From: JAHBXL01 sp964409775
Lineage (GTDB): Bacteria; Planctomycetota; Phycisphaerae; Phycisphaerales; UBA1924
Direction: 5' to 3'
Length of the DNA stretch: 64,000 bases
NCBI GenBank assembly: GCA_964409775.1
Contig: CAYPEI010000012.1
Location: 1 to 64,000, forward strand
Within the stretch, counting starts at the first letter, position 1; each line of letters starts with the position of its first letter. Positions 1 through 7,289 of this stretch are shown here, one piece after another. The position numbers and the translations under genes are program-made. The notes beneath the pieces were generated by a model. That model was not told the origin of the DNA, ran no database searches, and worked only from the letters and a program-made list of their open reading frames with translations.

Positions 1-22
1 GCACAACTGTTCGCACGGCCAT

Positions 23-964
23 TCACAGCGGTTGCGCTATCCTTTGGACAGAGCACTGGGAAATCAGATCGGCAACGACGCTGCCATTGAAATTCCAGAA
101 CGATCCGTCATAAATACGCCAGCGGCTGCCACCGACTGACTGCTGAACACTCTCCGTCCACTCCCCTGTCGCGCCCGAGGCGTCATACAACCCCCACGGC
201 GTCGTAAAGTCGTACGCGCCGAGCGGTACGTTCTGCCACCCGGCAAACTCGCCGTAGTTCGCAGCGCCAACTCCCGGCGGTCCGCCGCCAAGGAGCGTGT
301 CCCGGGTGTGTGGACCGAGCCAGTACCCCGGCTGATCATCGCCGTAGCGATTCGGATCGAAATGGACAGCCTTCAGCCACTCGTCCCACGTCGGGATGAA
401 GTAGGTTGCGCCGGGGGAGCGCGCGAGCTGGTCGGTGAAGATGTTGCCGTTGTATCCGAACGTGCTTACGTCGTACGCCCCGCTGAGGAACGCCTCACGA
501 TTCGTGCCTTTGCCGTTGTGGAGCCAGTTGCAATAGATCGCTGCCGTCCGCCACGTGATGCCGCCGACGGCGTTCATCTCCCGGCCGGGGAACACCTGCC
601 AACGCTGGCCGCCGTTCTGACCCGGAACTCCGCTCCCTCCCCAGATGCTGGGCACGACCACGAACGGGATGCTGTCTGCCGCGGGACGGTCCTTGGCCGC
701 GTTCATGAACTCGACCCATTGGCTGGTGGTCACCTCGAACCGGCCGATGCGGTACTCGTAGTCCACCCCGCCGCGGCCGATGGCCCGGTCGTCAGGCGTC
801 CCATTCCCCATCCACGGCGCGTTGCCGGGGTGGGTGATCCGGACGAAGTCGATGCCGGAGAGGGGGTCGACCCCCCCGTCGGCGAGGGCGGGCGAAGAGA
901 GGGCGAGAACCACGATCGCTGCAAGCCAACTCCGGTTCGCCCCCTCTGTCGCCTGAGGCGACAT
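23..964 (-). CDS. SUMF1/formylglycine-generating-enzyme-like exported protein
   Basis: The product of about 313 residues begins with a signal peptide (hydrophobic AAIVVLALSS, then SPALA-DGG) and continues with a SUMF1/EgtB/PvdO-type domain: YRIGRFEVTTSQWVEFMNA near the start, then W-R-T-A-x-YCNWLHNG, and WDEWLKAVHFDPN, WGLYDASGATGEWTE near the end. In planctomycetes this fold is usually found in secreted proteins of unknown role; true formylglycine-generating activity is not implied because the C-terminal Cys pair of the copper enzyme is not evident. The usual terminal IGFRVAS segment is missing before the stop, so the protein may be truncated. The reading frame is open upstream to 1270, but ATG at 964 is the last start before the signal peptide and lies inside a palindromic repeat (940-991). 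No PEP-CTERM tail is seen. Confidence 0.7.
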   Translation of the reverse strand: MSPQATEGANRSWLAAIVVLALSSPALADGGVDPLSGIDFVRITHPGNAPWMGNGTPDDRAIGRGGVDYEYRIGRFEVTTSQWVEFMNAAKDRPAADSIPFVVVPSIWGGSGVPGQNGGQRWQVFPGREMNAVGGITWRTAAIYCNWLHNGKGTNREAFLSGAYDVSTFGYNGNIFTDQLARSPGATYFIPTWDEWLKAVHFDPNRYGDDQPGYWLGPHTRDTLLGGGPPGVGAANYGEFAGWQNVPLGAYDFTTPWGLYDASGATGEWTESVQQSVGGSRWRIYDGSFWNFNGSVVADLISQCSVQRIAQPL

Positions 965-991
965 CTCCCCCGTCGGTGACAGGGGAGAGGG
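940..991. repeat. REP-like palindromic element overlapping a gene start
   Basis: An inner perfect hairpin GTCGCC-TGA-GGCGAC (948-962) sits next to outer complementary arms CCCTCTGTCGCC and GGTGACAGGGGAGAGGG. The ATG of the SUMF1-like gene (964) and its first eight or so codons are made of this element. Its architecture is that of a dispersed extragenic palindrome; copy number in the genome cannot be judged here. Confidence 0.5.
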
Positions 992-1179
992 TCCGATAGT
1001 GTGTGAACGGCTTGCATGCAACAAGGGCGGTCTCCGGGCGGCCGCGGAGTGCGGCCGCCGAGTCACCCTCTCATCCGTGGAGGAAGGTACCACCCCGTAC
1101 GCCCGAAGCCAATGAGCGTTGCGAGGTTTGCCGAAACTCATCACAAATCTACTTATCTTGATGATTGCCTCTCGCCCCG

Positions 1180-1227
1180 TTCCACAGATGTGTGGAAAAA
1201 CGACCGGAATTCCACAGATCTGTGGAG
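1180..1227. promoter_or_regulatory. Tandem pair of TTCCACAGAT/TGTGGAA palindromes
   Basis: TTCCACAGATGTGTGGAA (1180-1197) and TTCCACAGATCTGTGGAG (1210-1227) are two near-identical 18 bp palindromes with centres 30 bp apart, about three helical turns, as expected for cooperative binding of a dimeric regulator. The stretch 1191-1199 also reads TTTTCCACA on the minus strand, which fits the DnaA-box consensus TTWTNCACA. The regulator is unknown. Confidence 0.5.
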
Positions 1228-1280
1228 TTCGGAGGAGACCGGCGGGGGCATGGAGCCACTCGCCGATCACTCAACGGCTC

Positions 1281-1350
1281 ACCCCCCCCCCCCCCGCCCC
1301 ACGCCCCACGCCCCACGCCCTCCGCCCTCCGCCCTCACGCCCCACCACCC
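1281..1350. repeat. Heptanucleotide tandem array (CGCCCCA / CGCCCTC)
   Basis: After a poly-C run, three CGCCCCA units (1295-1315) are followed by three CGCCCTC units (1316-1336) and degenerate copies, all in 7-nt phase. The array ends at the stop codon of the aminotransferase gene. It shares the 7-bp period, but not the consensus, with the arrays at 2589-2644, 3093-3148 and about 59192-59285. Confidence 0.7.
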
Positions 1351-1352
1351 CG

Positions 1353-2582
1353 TCAGCCGCGGCCGAGGTTCTCGCGGCTCATCATGAGTTCGAGGGTGCT
1401 GCAGACGATCTCGACATCGCGTTCGGCGAGGTCGTTGTAGAAGGGGAGGGCGATGGTGCGCTGGCTGACGCTCTCGGCGATGGGGAAGTCGCCGGCGCGG
1501 CCGCGGACACGGCCGTCGGCGGCGAGGGCTTCATAGAACGGCTGGGTGTGGATGCAGGGGAAGTAGTCGGATGCGCCGATCTCGTGGCGGCGGAGGCCTG
1601 CGATGATTCGGTCGCGCTCGTCGCGGGTCCAGGTTCCGGAACCACCGAGGCGGATGACGAAGACGAACCAGGACATCTCGGTCTCGGGGAGGAGCGTCGG
1701 CAGGATGATGTCGTGGTGGCCGGAGAGACGCTTGAAGTACATGTTGGCGACGTGCTGTCGCTTGTGGACGATCTCGTCGAGGCGGCGCATCTGCGCGACG
1801 CCGAGCGCGGCGTTGATCTCGGAGAGGCGGAAGTTGTACCCGAGGCGCTCGTGGCTGAGCCAGGAGCCGACGGAGCCCCCGCCGCCGCCGATCGCGCCAG
1901 CGACCGCTCGCGACAGATCCGGCTTGGTGTCCTGCGGATCGACGATGGCGCGTCCCTGGTTGCGCATGGACCGGCAGAGGTTGGCGAGGCGGCGGTCGTC
2001 GGTGACGATGCAGCCTCCCTCGCCGGTGGTGATCTGCTTGTTGGGGTAGAAGGCGAAGACGCCGATGCGGCCGAAGTTGCCGGCGGGGCGGGCGCGGTGG
2101 CGGACGCCGAGGGCTTCGCAGCAGTCTTCGACGAGGGGGATCTCGTGTCGCTTGGCGATCGCTTCGTAGGCGTCCATGTGGGCGGGGTTGCCGAAGGTCT
2201 CGACGGCGACGATGGCCTTGGTGCGCGGGGTGATCGCGGCCTGGAGTTTCTCCGGGTCCATGTTCAGCGTCTTGGGATCGATATCGACGAAGACGGGCTT
2301 GGCGCCGACGTAGAGGATGCAGTTGGCGGAGGCGACAAAGGAGAAAGGCGTGGTGATGACCTCATCGCCGGGGCCGATGCCCAGGGCGAGGAGGGCGAGG
2401 TGGAGGCCGGACGTGCCGCTGTTGACGCTGACACCGTACTGGCGGTCGGCGGCGGCGGCGACGGCCTGCTCGAAGCGCTCGGCCATGGGCCCGAGGGCGA
2501 GGCGGCCGGACTTGAGGGTCTGGACGACGAGGTCGACCTCGGGCTGGGTGATGTCGGGACGGGAGAGGGGGATTTCGTGCAT
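1353..2582 (-). CDS. DegT/DnrJ/EryC1/StrS-family PLP aminotransferase
   Basis: A 409-residue PLP enzyme of the sugar aminotransferase family, which converts keto-sugar nucleotides to amino sugars for polysaccharides. Visible family signatures: GPMAERFEQAVA and SVNSGTSGLHLALLALGIG at the N-terminus, GDEVITTPFSFVASANCILY, the VEDCCEALG segment (PLP-binding Asp), FAFYPNKQITTGEGG with the PLP Lys, and LGYNFRLSEINAALG. Compared with relatives, about 20 extra residues including a GGGGG run lie between NQGR and WLSHERLGYN. The start chosen is ATG 2582, directly before MHEIPLSRPDI; no Shine-Dalgarno is present because a heptamer array abuts the start codon. A role in the exopolysaccharide made by the 36-53 kb cluster is plausible but inferred. 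Confidence 0.9.
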   Translation of the reverse strand: MHEIPLSRPDITQPEVDLVVQTLKSGRLALGPMAERFEQAVAAAADRQYGVSVNSGTSGLHLALLALGIGPGDEVITTPFSFVASANCILYVGAKPVFVDIDPKTLNMDPEKLQAAITPRTKAIVAVETFGNPAHMDAYEAIAKRHEIPLVEDCCEALGVRHRARPAGNFGRIGVFAFYPNKQITTGEGGCIVTDDRRLANLCRSMRNQGRAIVDPQDTKPDLSRAVAGAIGGGGGSVGSWLSHERLGYNFRLSEINAALGVAQMRRLDEIVHKRQHVANMYFKRLSGHHDIILPTLLPETEMSWFVFVIRLGGSGTWTRDERDRIIAGLRRHEIGASDYFPCIHTQPFYEALAADGRVRGRAGDFPIAESVSQRTIALPFYNDLAERDVEIVCSTLELMMSRENLGRG

Positions 2583-2588
2583 GGGGAG

Positions 2589-2644
2589 TGCGGAATGCGG
2601 AGTGCGGAATGCGGAATGCGGAATGCGGAATGCGGAATGCGGAG
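2589..2644. repeat. Heptanucleotide array TGCGGAA/TGCGGAG, 8 units
   Basis: Eight perfect-phase 7-nt units, order A-G-A-A-A-A-A-G by final base, with a ninth degenerate unit (2582-2588) touching the aminotransferase ATG. It is the reverse complement of the array at 3093-3148, and the two enclose the four-helix-bundle gene. Confidence 0.9.
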
Positions 2645-2650
2645 TTTCGA

Positions 2651-3028
2651 TCAACGCACGTGCCTTGTTTCGGCGGTTCGTGATCGTCGGGCGGTGCGGA
2701 TTGATGCGACAATGATCGCGGTCAGTTCGCCGCACTCGGCTTTCAGATCGGCTATCCGGCTCGGTTTGATCAACCCGGAGGCTTCGAGGAGTTCCAGCCA
2801 ATACGCCGACTCGTCGGCCTCCTCTTCCACGATGCCGAGTTTGCTGAGAAAATCGGGCTTTGAGCGTGCCCGGCAGGCGGACCGGTAGTTCGCGCCGACC
2901 GAGGTTGCCGACCGGAGGAGTTGGCGGCCGATCACGTCCGCCGAGCGCGATCGGGGGAGGGCATCGCAGAGACGGATGACTCGAATCGCGAACGACTGCG
3001 TCCGTTGCTTCAGGTCGCAATGCTCCAT
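2651..3028 (-). CDS. Four-helix-bundle protein, 23S rRNA IVS (S23) type
   Basis: A 125-residue protein with the pattern of the small four-helix-bundle family first seen as the ORF inside intervening sequences of 23S rRNA genes and related to Avd of diversity-generating retroelements: RVIRLCDALPRS, then IGRQLLRSATSVGANYRSACRARS (the family's most conserved segment), then KLGIVEEEADESAYWLELL. Members form pentamers that may bind nucleic acid; the cellular role is unknown. The gene lies between inverted heptamer arrays, 6 nt after its stop and 64 nt before its start, between dnaA and an unrelated aminotransferase. TAATCT (3035-3040) sits 6 nt before the ATG, so the cassette carries its own leaderless-type promoter. 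No reverse transcriptase or rRNA is nearby. Confidence 0.85.
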   Translation of the reverse strand: MEHCDLKQRTQSFAIRVIRLCDALPRSRSADVIGRQLLRSATSVGANYRSACRARSKPDFLSKLGIVEEEADESAYWLELLEASGLIKPSRIADLKAECGELTAIIVASIRTARRSRTAETRHVR

Positions 3029-3034
3029 GCGGAG

Positions 3035-3040
3035 AGATTA
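3035..3040 (-). promoter_or_regulatory. Leaderless-type -10 element for the four-helix-bundle gene
   Basis: TAATCT on the minus strand with 6 nt to the ATG and no Shine-Dalgarno between them. Confidence 0.5.
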
Positions 3041-3092
3041 CGCCGCCGAGATGGCGACCGCCGAAGCGGGGCTACTTCTGATTGCTGCTTCG

Positions 3093-3148
3093 GTTCACTC
3101 CGCAATCCCCATTCCGCGTTCCGCATTCCGCATTCCGCGTTCCGGCGT
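3093..3148. repeat. Heptanucleotide array CCGCATT/CCGCGTT, inverted partner
   Basis: Seven to eight 7-nt units (CCGCAAT, CCCCATT, CCGCGTT, CCGCATT, CCGCATT, CCGCGTT, CCGGCGT from 3100). CCGCATT is the reverse complement of the unit in the 2589-2644 array, so the two arrays form long terminal-type inverted repeats. The array ends 5 bp before the dnaA stop codon. Confidence 0.85.
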
Positions 3149-3153
3149 CGGGT

Positions 3154-4851
3154 TCATCCTTTCGCCGACGCGTGCACGACGGCCTCCATCAACTGCCTGG
3201 TGAGGGTGTTGAGGGTGGTGGGCTCGGCGCCGTGGTCGAGGAGGACGGGCTCATCGGCCCCCATCTGCTTCTGGATGCGCTGGTAGGCGGTGATGACGGT
3301 GGAGTGGCTCGGGCGGCCGATGGCCCGGGCGATGTCGGGGAAACTGAGCGTGGTCAGGGCGCGGGAGAGGTAGGTGATGATCGCGCGTGCGAGGACGACG
3401 CGCTTGTGCCTGGTGCGGGTGGCGAGTTCGGCGGGGTCGATCGCCAGCGCGCTGCAGGTCTGGGCGATGATGACGTGCATGCGCACGGGGCGGGTAGGGC
3501 GCGACGGCGCGGCGATGGTGCCGGGGGCGTGGTCCGCGGCGTTTCCGCCGGCGCCGAAGGCGCGATCGACCGCGGCGGCGCCGAGCCGTCCCTCGGGGCT
3601 GAGGTACTCGGGCGCGACGCGCCGGAGCGCATCGATCTTGGTGAGCATGCCCTCGATATCGCGGATCGAGGGCCCGGCGGTGGCGGCGGGGAGCCATGCG
3701 GCGCGGGACGCGACGGCGCGGATACCGGAGTCGTCGAGGGCGAGGCCGCGGCGGATCGCGAACACGCGGACGATGCGCTCGCGGAGAGCGGCCTCGGGCG
3801 GGGCGATGCTGGCGACGAGGCCGGACATGAACCGCGAGACGAGGGCTGGGCTGAACTTGCGGAGCGCGCGGGGGTGCTGATCGCTGACGAGCAGGACGCG
3901 TGCGCCGCCGCGTTCGATCTCGTCGAAGGTGTGGAGCAGTTCCTCCTGCGTCGCCTGCTTGGCGGCGAGGAAGTGGACATCATCGATGCAGAGGAGGTCG
4001 GCGCGGCGGTAGGCGCTGCGGAACTTCGCGACACCGCCCGGCCCGGAGCGGCCCTGGGCGCCGGCAGCGCGGATGGCGGCGACGAAGTCGTTCATGAACG
4101 CCTCGCCGCTGGTGAAGCGCACGGTGGCGCCGGGGAGTCGCTCGCGGAAGCGCTGAGCGACGCCGTGGAGGAGGTGCGTCTTGCCGAGGCCGCAGGGGCC
4201 GTGGATGAAGAGCGTGCGCGAGGACCCGGCGTCGTGGCCGTCGGCCAGGTGGGCCGCGGCGTTGTAGGCCATGCGGTTGGACTCGCCGACGACGAAGTCC
4301 TCGAGGCGGTAGCGTGGCTGCGCGGCGGCACGTGCGCCGTGGGTTCGCGGCACGGTGACGGACGGCTCGGCGCGGGCGACGGCCGGAGCGTGGGCGGGGG
4401 CGGGGGCCGGAGCGGGCTCGGTGGTCGCGGCGTCGGGCGCGGCGATGAACACGACTTCGGGCGAGCGTGCATCGGGGGCGGCATCCTCGGACCCTGCCTG
4501 GCGGATGGCGACGCCGAAGCGGCGGCGGAGAACATCGGCCGCGGCGCGGCTGGGCGCGCGCACCTCGATGCGCCCGGGCGCGGGGAGGAGCCGGACACGG
4601 CCGTCGAAGTAGCGGTCGAAACCGGCCTGGCCGATGATGCGGACGAGCCGCTCGCGGAGCGTGCGCTCGGTGAGCGGTGCGGGGACGGCCTCGGGCGCCC
4701 GTGGTGCGGAGCGCGGGAGCGCGCCTCCGGGCGGGCTGGACCACTCGGTGGCAGAGGAACGTCGTGATTCAGTGTCGTCGAACCGGCATGGCTGGTCTGG
4801 CTCCGTGTCTCTCAGGTCGGGCGTTTCGAGCGAAGCGTGACGTGTCTCCAC
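3154..4851 (-). CDS. dnaA: Chromosomal replication initiator protein DnaA
   Basis: A 565-residue DnaA, longer than the usual ~450. Domain I-like segment about 62-118 (LRERLVRIIGQAGFDRYF), a Pro/Ala-rich domain II linker 140-180, then the AAA+ core beginning YRLEDFVVGESNRMAYNAA. Walker A GPCGLGKT is at 218-225, Walker B LLCIDDVHF at 286-294, and the sensor/arginine-finger region LVSRF near 338. The C-terminal DNA-binding domain carries the signature SFPDIARAIGRPSHSTVI (503-520), with a second variable linker before it and an unusual ~35-residue tail after it. The start is GTG 4851 with AAAGGGG about 8 nt upstream. The gene binds DnaA boxes at oriC; candidate boxes lie in the 500 bp upstream. 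Neither dnaN nor rpmH is adjacent. Confidence 0.95.
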   Translation of the reverse strand: METRHASLETPDLRDTEPDQPCRFDDTESRRSSATEWSSPPGGALPRSAPRAPEAVPAPLTERTLRERLVRIIGQAGFDRYFDGRVRLLPAPGRIEVRAPSRAAADVLRRRFGVAIRQAGSEDAAPDARSPEVVFIAAPDAATTEPAPAPAPAHAPAVARAEPSVTVPRTHGARAAAQPRYRLEDFVVGESNRMAYNAAAHLADGHDAGSSRTLFIHGPCGLGKTHLLHGVAQRFRERLPGATVRFTSGEAFMNDFVAAIRAAGAQGRSGPGGVAKFRSAYRRADLLCIDDVHFLAAKQATQEELLHTFDEIERGGARVLLVSDQHPRALRKFSPALVSRFMSGLVASIAPPEAALRERIVRVFAIRRGLALDDSGIRAVASRAAWLPAATAGPSIRDIEGMLTKIDALRRVAPEYLSPEGRLGAAAVDRAFGAGGNAADHAPGTIAAPSRPTRPVRMHVIIAQTCSALAIDPAELATRTRHKRVVLARAIITYLSRALTTLSFPDIARAIGRPSHSTVITAYQRIQKQMGADEPVLLDHGAEPTTLNTLTRQLMEAVVHASAKG

Positions 4852-5357
4852 AGGTCACACCCCTTTGGGTTTGTAACTCCGCCGCGGCGCGTGGAACGCG
4901 CGGCAGGAGAAGGTGCACCACGGCGATCGTGGCCGAGATTGGAAGTCGGAGTCCATCCCACGGCGGTCACACCACGAGGCGGCATCGTCGGGCGCACGGG
5001 AGCGTGCGTCTGGGCGAGCAAGCCATGACCCTTCGCCGCAGAGATTCTGCGGCATCAACCAGAAGCCGTTGCCGATCCGCAATCGCGGCGGCGCGGGCGG
5101 GGAACTGATCAGGTCATCATCGTGACGGTGAGCGTGCGGCCGAGTCCGTGGCCGCGGGGCACAGAGTATCGACATGTCTTGCGTTGCTCAAGCGGACACG
5201 TCGCGCCGTGCGCGGGAATGTTCATCGCAGCACTGGAAAAGCCGGGACTTGCGCAACGTAAAAAAGTTTGTCCACGTCTTCGCGCATCGGCGGCCGCATC
5301 GGGTGGAGAACACTGTGGAAAACGCACCGCCGCACTGTGATTGCCGGGGCTCGCGCC
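4852..5357. other. Non-coding region upstream of dnaA; oriC candidate
   Basis: 506 bp without a credible gene. On the minus strand TTTTCCACA (5322-5330) fits the DnaA-box consensus TTWTNCACA, TTGTCCACG (about 5268-5276, plus strand) differs at two places, and a small A-rich run (GTAAAAAAG) adjoins it. The position next to dnaA and the box cluster are consistent with an origin or with dnaA autoregulation, but boxes are few and no strong AT-rich unwinding element is visible. The dnaA ribosome site and promoter must lie at the 4852 end. Confidence 0.35.
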
Positions 5358-6440
5358 TCAGCGGGGCGCGAGCGGGCGGATCATCGGGATGCGGACGCCG
5401 AATCGGCGGAAGCCGGCGTTCTGATAGAGCCGCAACGCCGCGGTGTTGCGCGTGTCGACGGCGCAGGTGACACCGCCGGACATGAGCACGCGGTCACCGA
5501 GGCATCGGAGGGAAGCGTCGAGGAGCGCGGTTCCGAGACCTCGGCCGCGGGCGCTGACATCGAGCCCGAGGTATACCAGTTCGAGGGAGTCATGCTCGGG
5601 CGAAACGGAGAAGAGCGCGCACCCCACGGGCCTGTCGTTCTCCATCAGGAGCCACCAGAGCGCCGGGTCGTATCGGCCGACGGCCTTGTGCGATTCGAGG
5701 ACATCGGCCGCCTCGCGCAGGCCGCAGAGTTCGGGGCAGTCCTTGGTGTCGACGTAGGAGGCCTCCAGCACGTCGGTCAGCAGGCGATCGACCTGGGCGC
5801 TGCTCATGCCCGCCATGACGAGTTGGGCGATGGACTCCATCCGCACGCCCGGAGGGAGCACAGCGGGTCGGCCCGCGGGCACCGGCGCGGGCTCGCGCCG
5901 CATGTAGGCGAGGTCTCCGAGTTGACGGAAGCCCGCGCGGCGGAGCGCCTGGAGCACCGCCGTTTCATGGGGCTCGAGCAGGGACTGGGCCAGGCGCACT
6001 CCGGACGAGGTCTTGCCCTGGATCGGACCGGAGAGCGTGCGGCAGGCCGCTTCGAGCACTGCCGCCCGTTCGGCCGTGCGCTCTTCTGCCGTAACCCCTG
6101 CTCCCCTTCCGGGTCCGCTTGCGTGCCCTTTGCCTCGGGGCTCGCCTGAGACGAACAGCATCGCCGTTCTCCCCGCCCCAAGCACCGCCAGACAGACCTG
6201 ACGCACTTCCGTGCGGGACGGATCCAGGACGCCCCACATCAGAGACAGGTCGATCCCGAGTTCCTCGGCAGTCTCGACGAAGCGGCGTGCGGCCTGGCGC
6301 GGCTCCGGAGCGTGGTCGGCGACCAGGCGGGCACACGCGGCCAGACGCAGTTCTGGGGGGATAAAGACGGCGACCGGGGGCCTGGGCGGGAGCGGCCTGC
6401 CGGCGGAACCGGATTCAATGTCGCCAACGAAGGTGGTCAT
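5358..6440 (-). CDS. GNAT-family N-acetyltransferase
   Basis: A 360-residue protein whose C-terminal third (about 215-355) is a GNAT domain: LELVYLGLDVSARGRGLGTALL holds the acetyl-CoA pyrophosphate loop (R-G-x-G-L-G), followed by CAVDTRNTAALRLYQNAGFRRFG, the typical beta-5/alpha-4 segment. The N-terminal half is also GNAT-like in length and spacing (FVSGEPRGKG ... AVLQALRRAGFRQLGDLAYMRRE), suggesting two tandem GNAT folds with a degenerate first copy. Substrate cannot be told. The gene diverges from the 6532 gene across a ~90 bp promoter region. ATG 6440 is used; no clear Shine-Dalgarno is visible. Confidence 0.8.
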   Translation of the reverse strand: MTTFVGDIESGSAGRPLPPRPPVAVFIPPELRLAACARLVADHAPEPRQAARRFVETAEELGIDLSLMWGVLDPSRTEVRQVCLAVLGAGRTAMLFVSGEPRGKGHASGPGRGAGVTAEERTAERAAVLEAACRTLSGPIQGKTSSGVRLAQSLLEPHETAVLQALRRAGFRQLGDLAYMRREPAPVPAGRPAVLPPGVRMESIAQLVMAGMSSAQVDRLLTDVLEASYVDTKDCPELCGLREAADVLESHKAVGRYDPALWWLLMENDRPVGCALFSVSPEHDSLELVYLGLDVSARGRGLGTALLDASLRCLGDRVLMSGGVTCAVDTRNTAALRLYQNAGFRRFGVRIPMIRPLAPR

Positions 6441-6479
6441 CCGAAGGAACCCCGGCTTTCCCGCCGCGTACCCGCTCTG

Positions 6480-6485
6480 TACACT
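6480..6485 (+). promoter_or_regulatory. -10 element TACACT
   Basis: GTACACT lies 46 nt upstream of ATG 6532, which has its own AGGAG site; this is the same hexamer found directly before several start codons elsewhere in the window. Confidence 0.4.
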
Positions 6486-6531
6486 CCCAACCTTCGGACA
6501 TCAGTCCGAACCGCGATCAGGAGACATCCGC

Positions 6532-7185
6532 ATGCCCGTCAGCGCCCGCGAGGCTCATCGTACCCCCCGCCGCCCGTCCGCGAGCCGGTTCATCCGGCTG
6601 GCAGTTTCGGCCTTGGCCGTGATTTGCGGGGGCGCGGCCCTCGGTCTGGCGCCGGAGCCTGATCCTGTGCCGCGACGCTGGCAACTAGACATCACCCCCG
6701 GCACGATGCGGTCGGTGACGATCAGTGTGCCGGGGCAGGGGCCGCGGATGTACCTGTATATGGACTATTCGGTCGTGAATAACAGCGGGCAGGACCTGCT
6801 GTTTGCGCCGGCGTTTGAACTGGCGAACGGGGAGGGGGAGATCCTGCGATCGGGGCGCGATGTGCCCAACGCGGTGACGGAGGAGATCCTGAAATCGCTG
6901 CAGAACGCCTTTGCGGAAGACCAGATCTCGATCATCGGGACACTGCTGCAGGGACGGGAGCACGGCAAGGACGGGGTCGTGATCTGGCCGGTAACGGATA
7001 TGAACCCGGAACGCCTGACGGTCTACGCGGCGGGGTTCTCCGGCGAGACCGCAACGGTGGAGCCGCCCAACTCGGACCATCGCTTCGTGCTGCGGAAGTC
7101 GCTGCGGATTGACTTCGACTCGCCCGGCGATCTGACCCGGTCGGAAGCGATTCCGATGCGCGAAACGACCTGGATTATGCGGTGA
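6532..7185 (+). CDS. Exported hypothetical protein
   Basis: I do not recognise this 217-residue protein. After an Arg/Pro-rich n-region it has a hydrophobic segment FIRLAVSALAVICGGAALGLA that looks like a signal peptide or membrane anchor, then a globular part beginning RRWQLDITPGTMRSV and containing YMDYSVVNNSGQDLLFAPAF, a beta-rich pattern that suggests a periplasmic or outer-surface domain. The start is ATG 6532 with AGGAG eight nt upstream. The next gene is rpmA; a link to translation is not evident. Confidence 0.75.
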   Translation: MPVSAREAHRTPRRPSASRFIRLAVSALAVICGGAALGLAPEPDPVPRRWQLDITPGTMRSVTISVPGQGPRMYLYMDYSVVNNSGQDLLFAPAFELANGEGEILRSGRDVPNAVTEEILKSLQNAFAEDQISIIGTLLQGREHGKDGVVIWPVTDMNPERLTVYAAGFSGETATVEPPNSDHRFVLRKSLRIDFDSPGDLTRSEAIPMRETTWIMR

Positions 7186-7289
7186 TGGCAGCCGATAGGA
7201 TGTTGTTCGTACTGGAATGGGTCGGCGAGTCGGCCTAAGGTTGTGGCCCGCCGCGGCGATCGCAGCGGGATTTGCAGAGGGCACGCGTC

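Larger units (their letters stand above)
965..1352. other. Intergenic region with palindromes and a C-rich heptamer array
   Basis: This 388 bp gap separates two minus-strand genes. It contains half of a REP-like palindrome, two tandem TTCCACAGAT-type palindromes (1180-1227) and a CGCCCCA/CGCCCTC heptamer array (about 1281-1350). I see no convincing short gene or tRNA. The promoter of the downstream SUMF1-like gene should lie here; CACTAT on the minus strand, just upstream of 991, is a weak -10 candidate. Confidence 0.5.

Noticed and set aside
1119..2888. 589-codon plus-strand open frame, Gly/Asp/Val-rich
   Set aside because: Antisense shadow of the aminotransferase and four-helix-bundle genes, both of which have clear family motifs.
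2651..3028. Diversity-generating retroelement, because the four-helix-bundle protein is related to Avd
   Set aside because: No reverse transcriptase, template repeat or variable C-type-lectin target gene lies nearby, and the residues fit the general S23/IVS family rather than Avd specifically.
2589..3148. CRISPR array
   Set aside because: The units are contiguous 7-mers without spacers, and no cas gene is present.
4855..5175. Short minus-strand open frame of 106 codons upstream of dnaA
   Set aside because: Composition is Arg/Pro/Cys-rich like a random GC-rich frame; no ribosome site, motif or conserved pattern.
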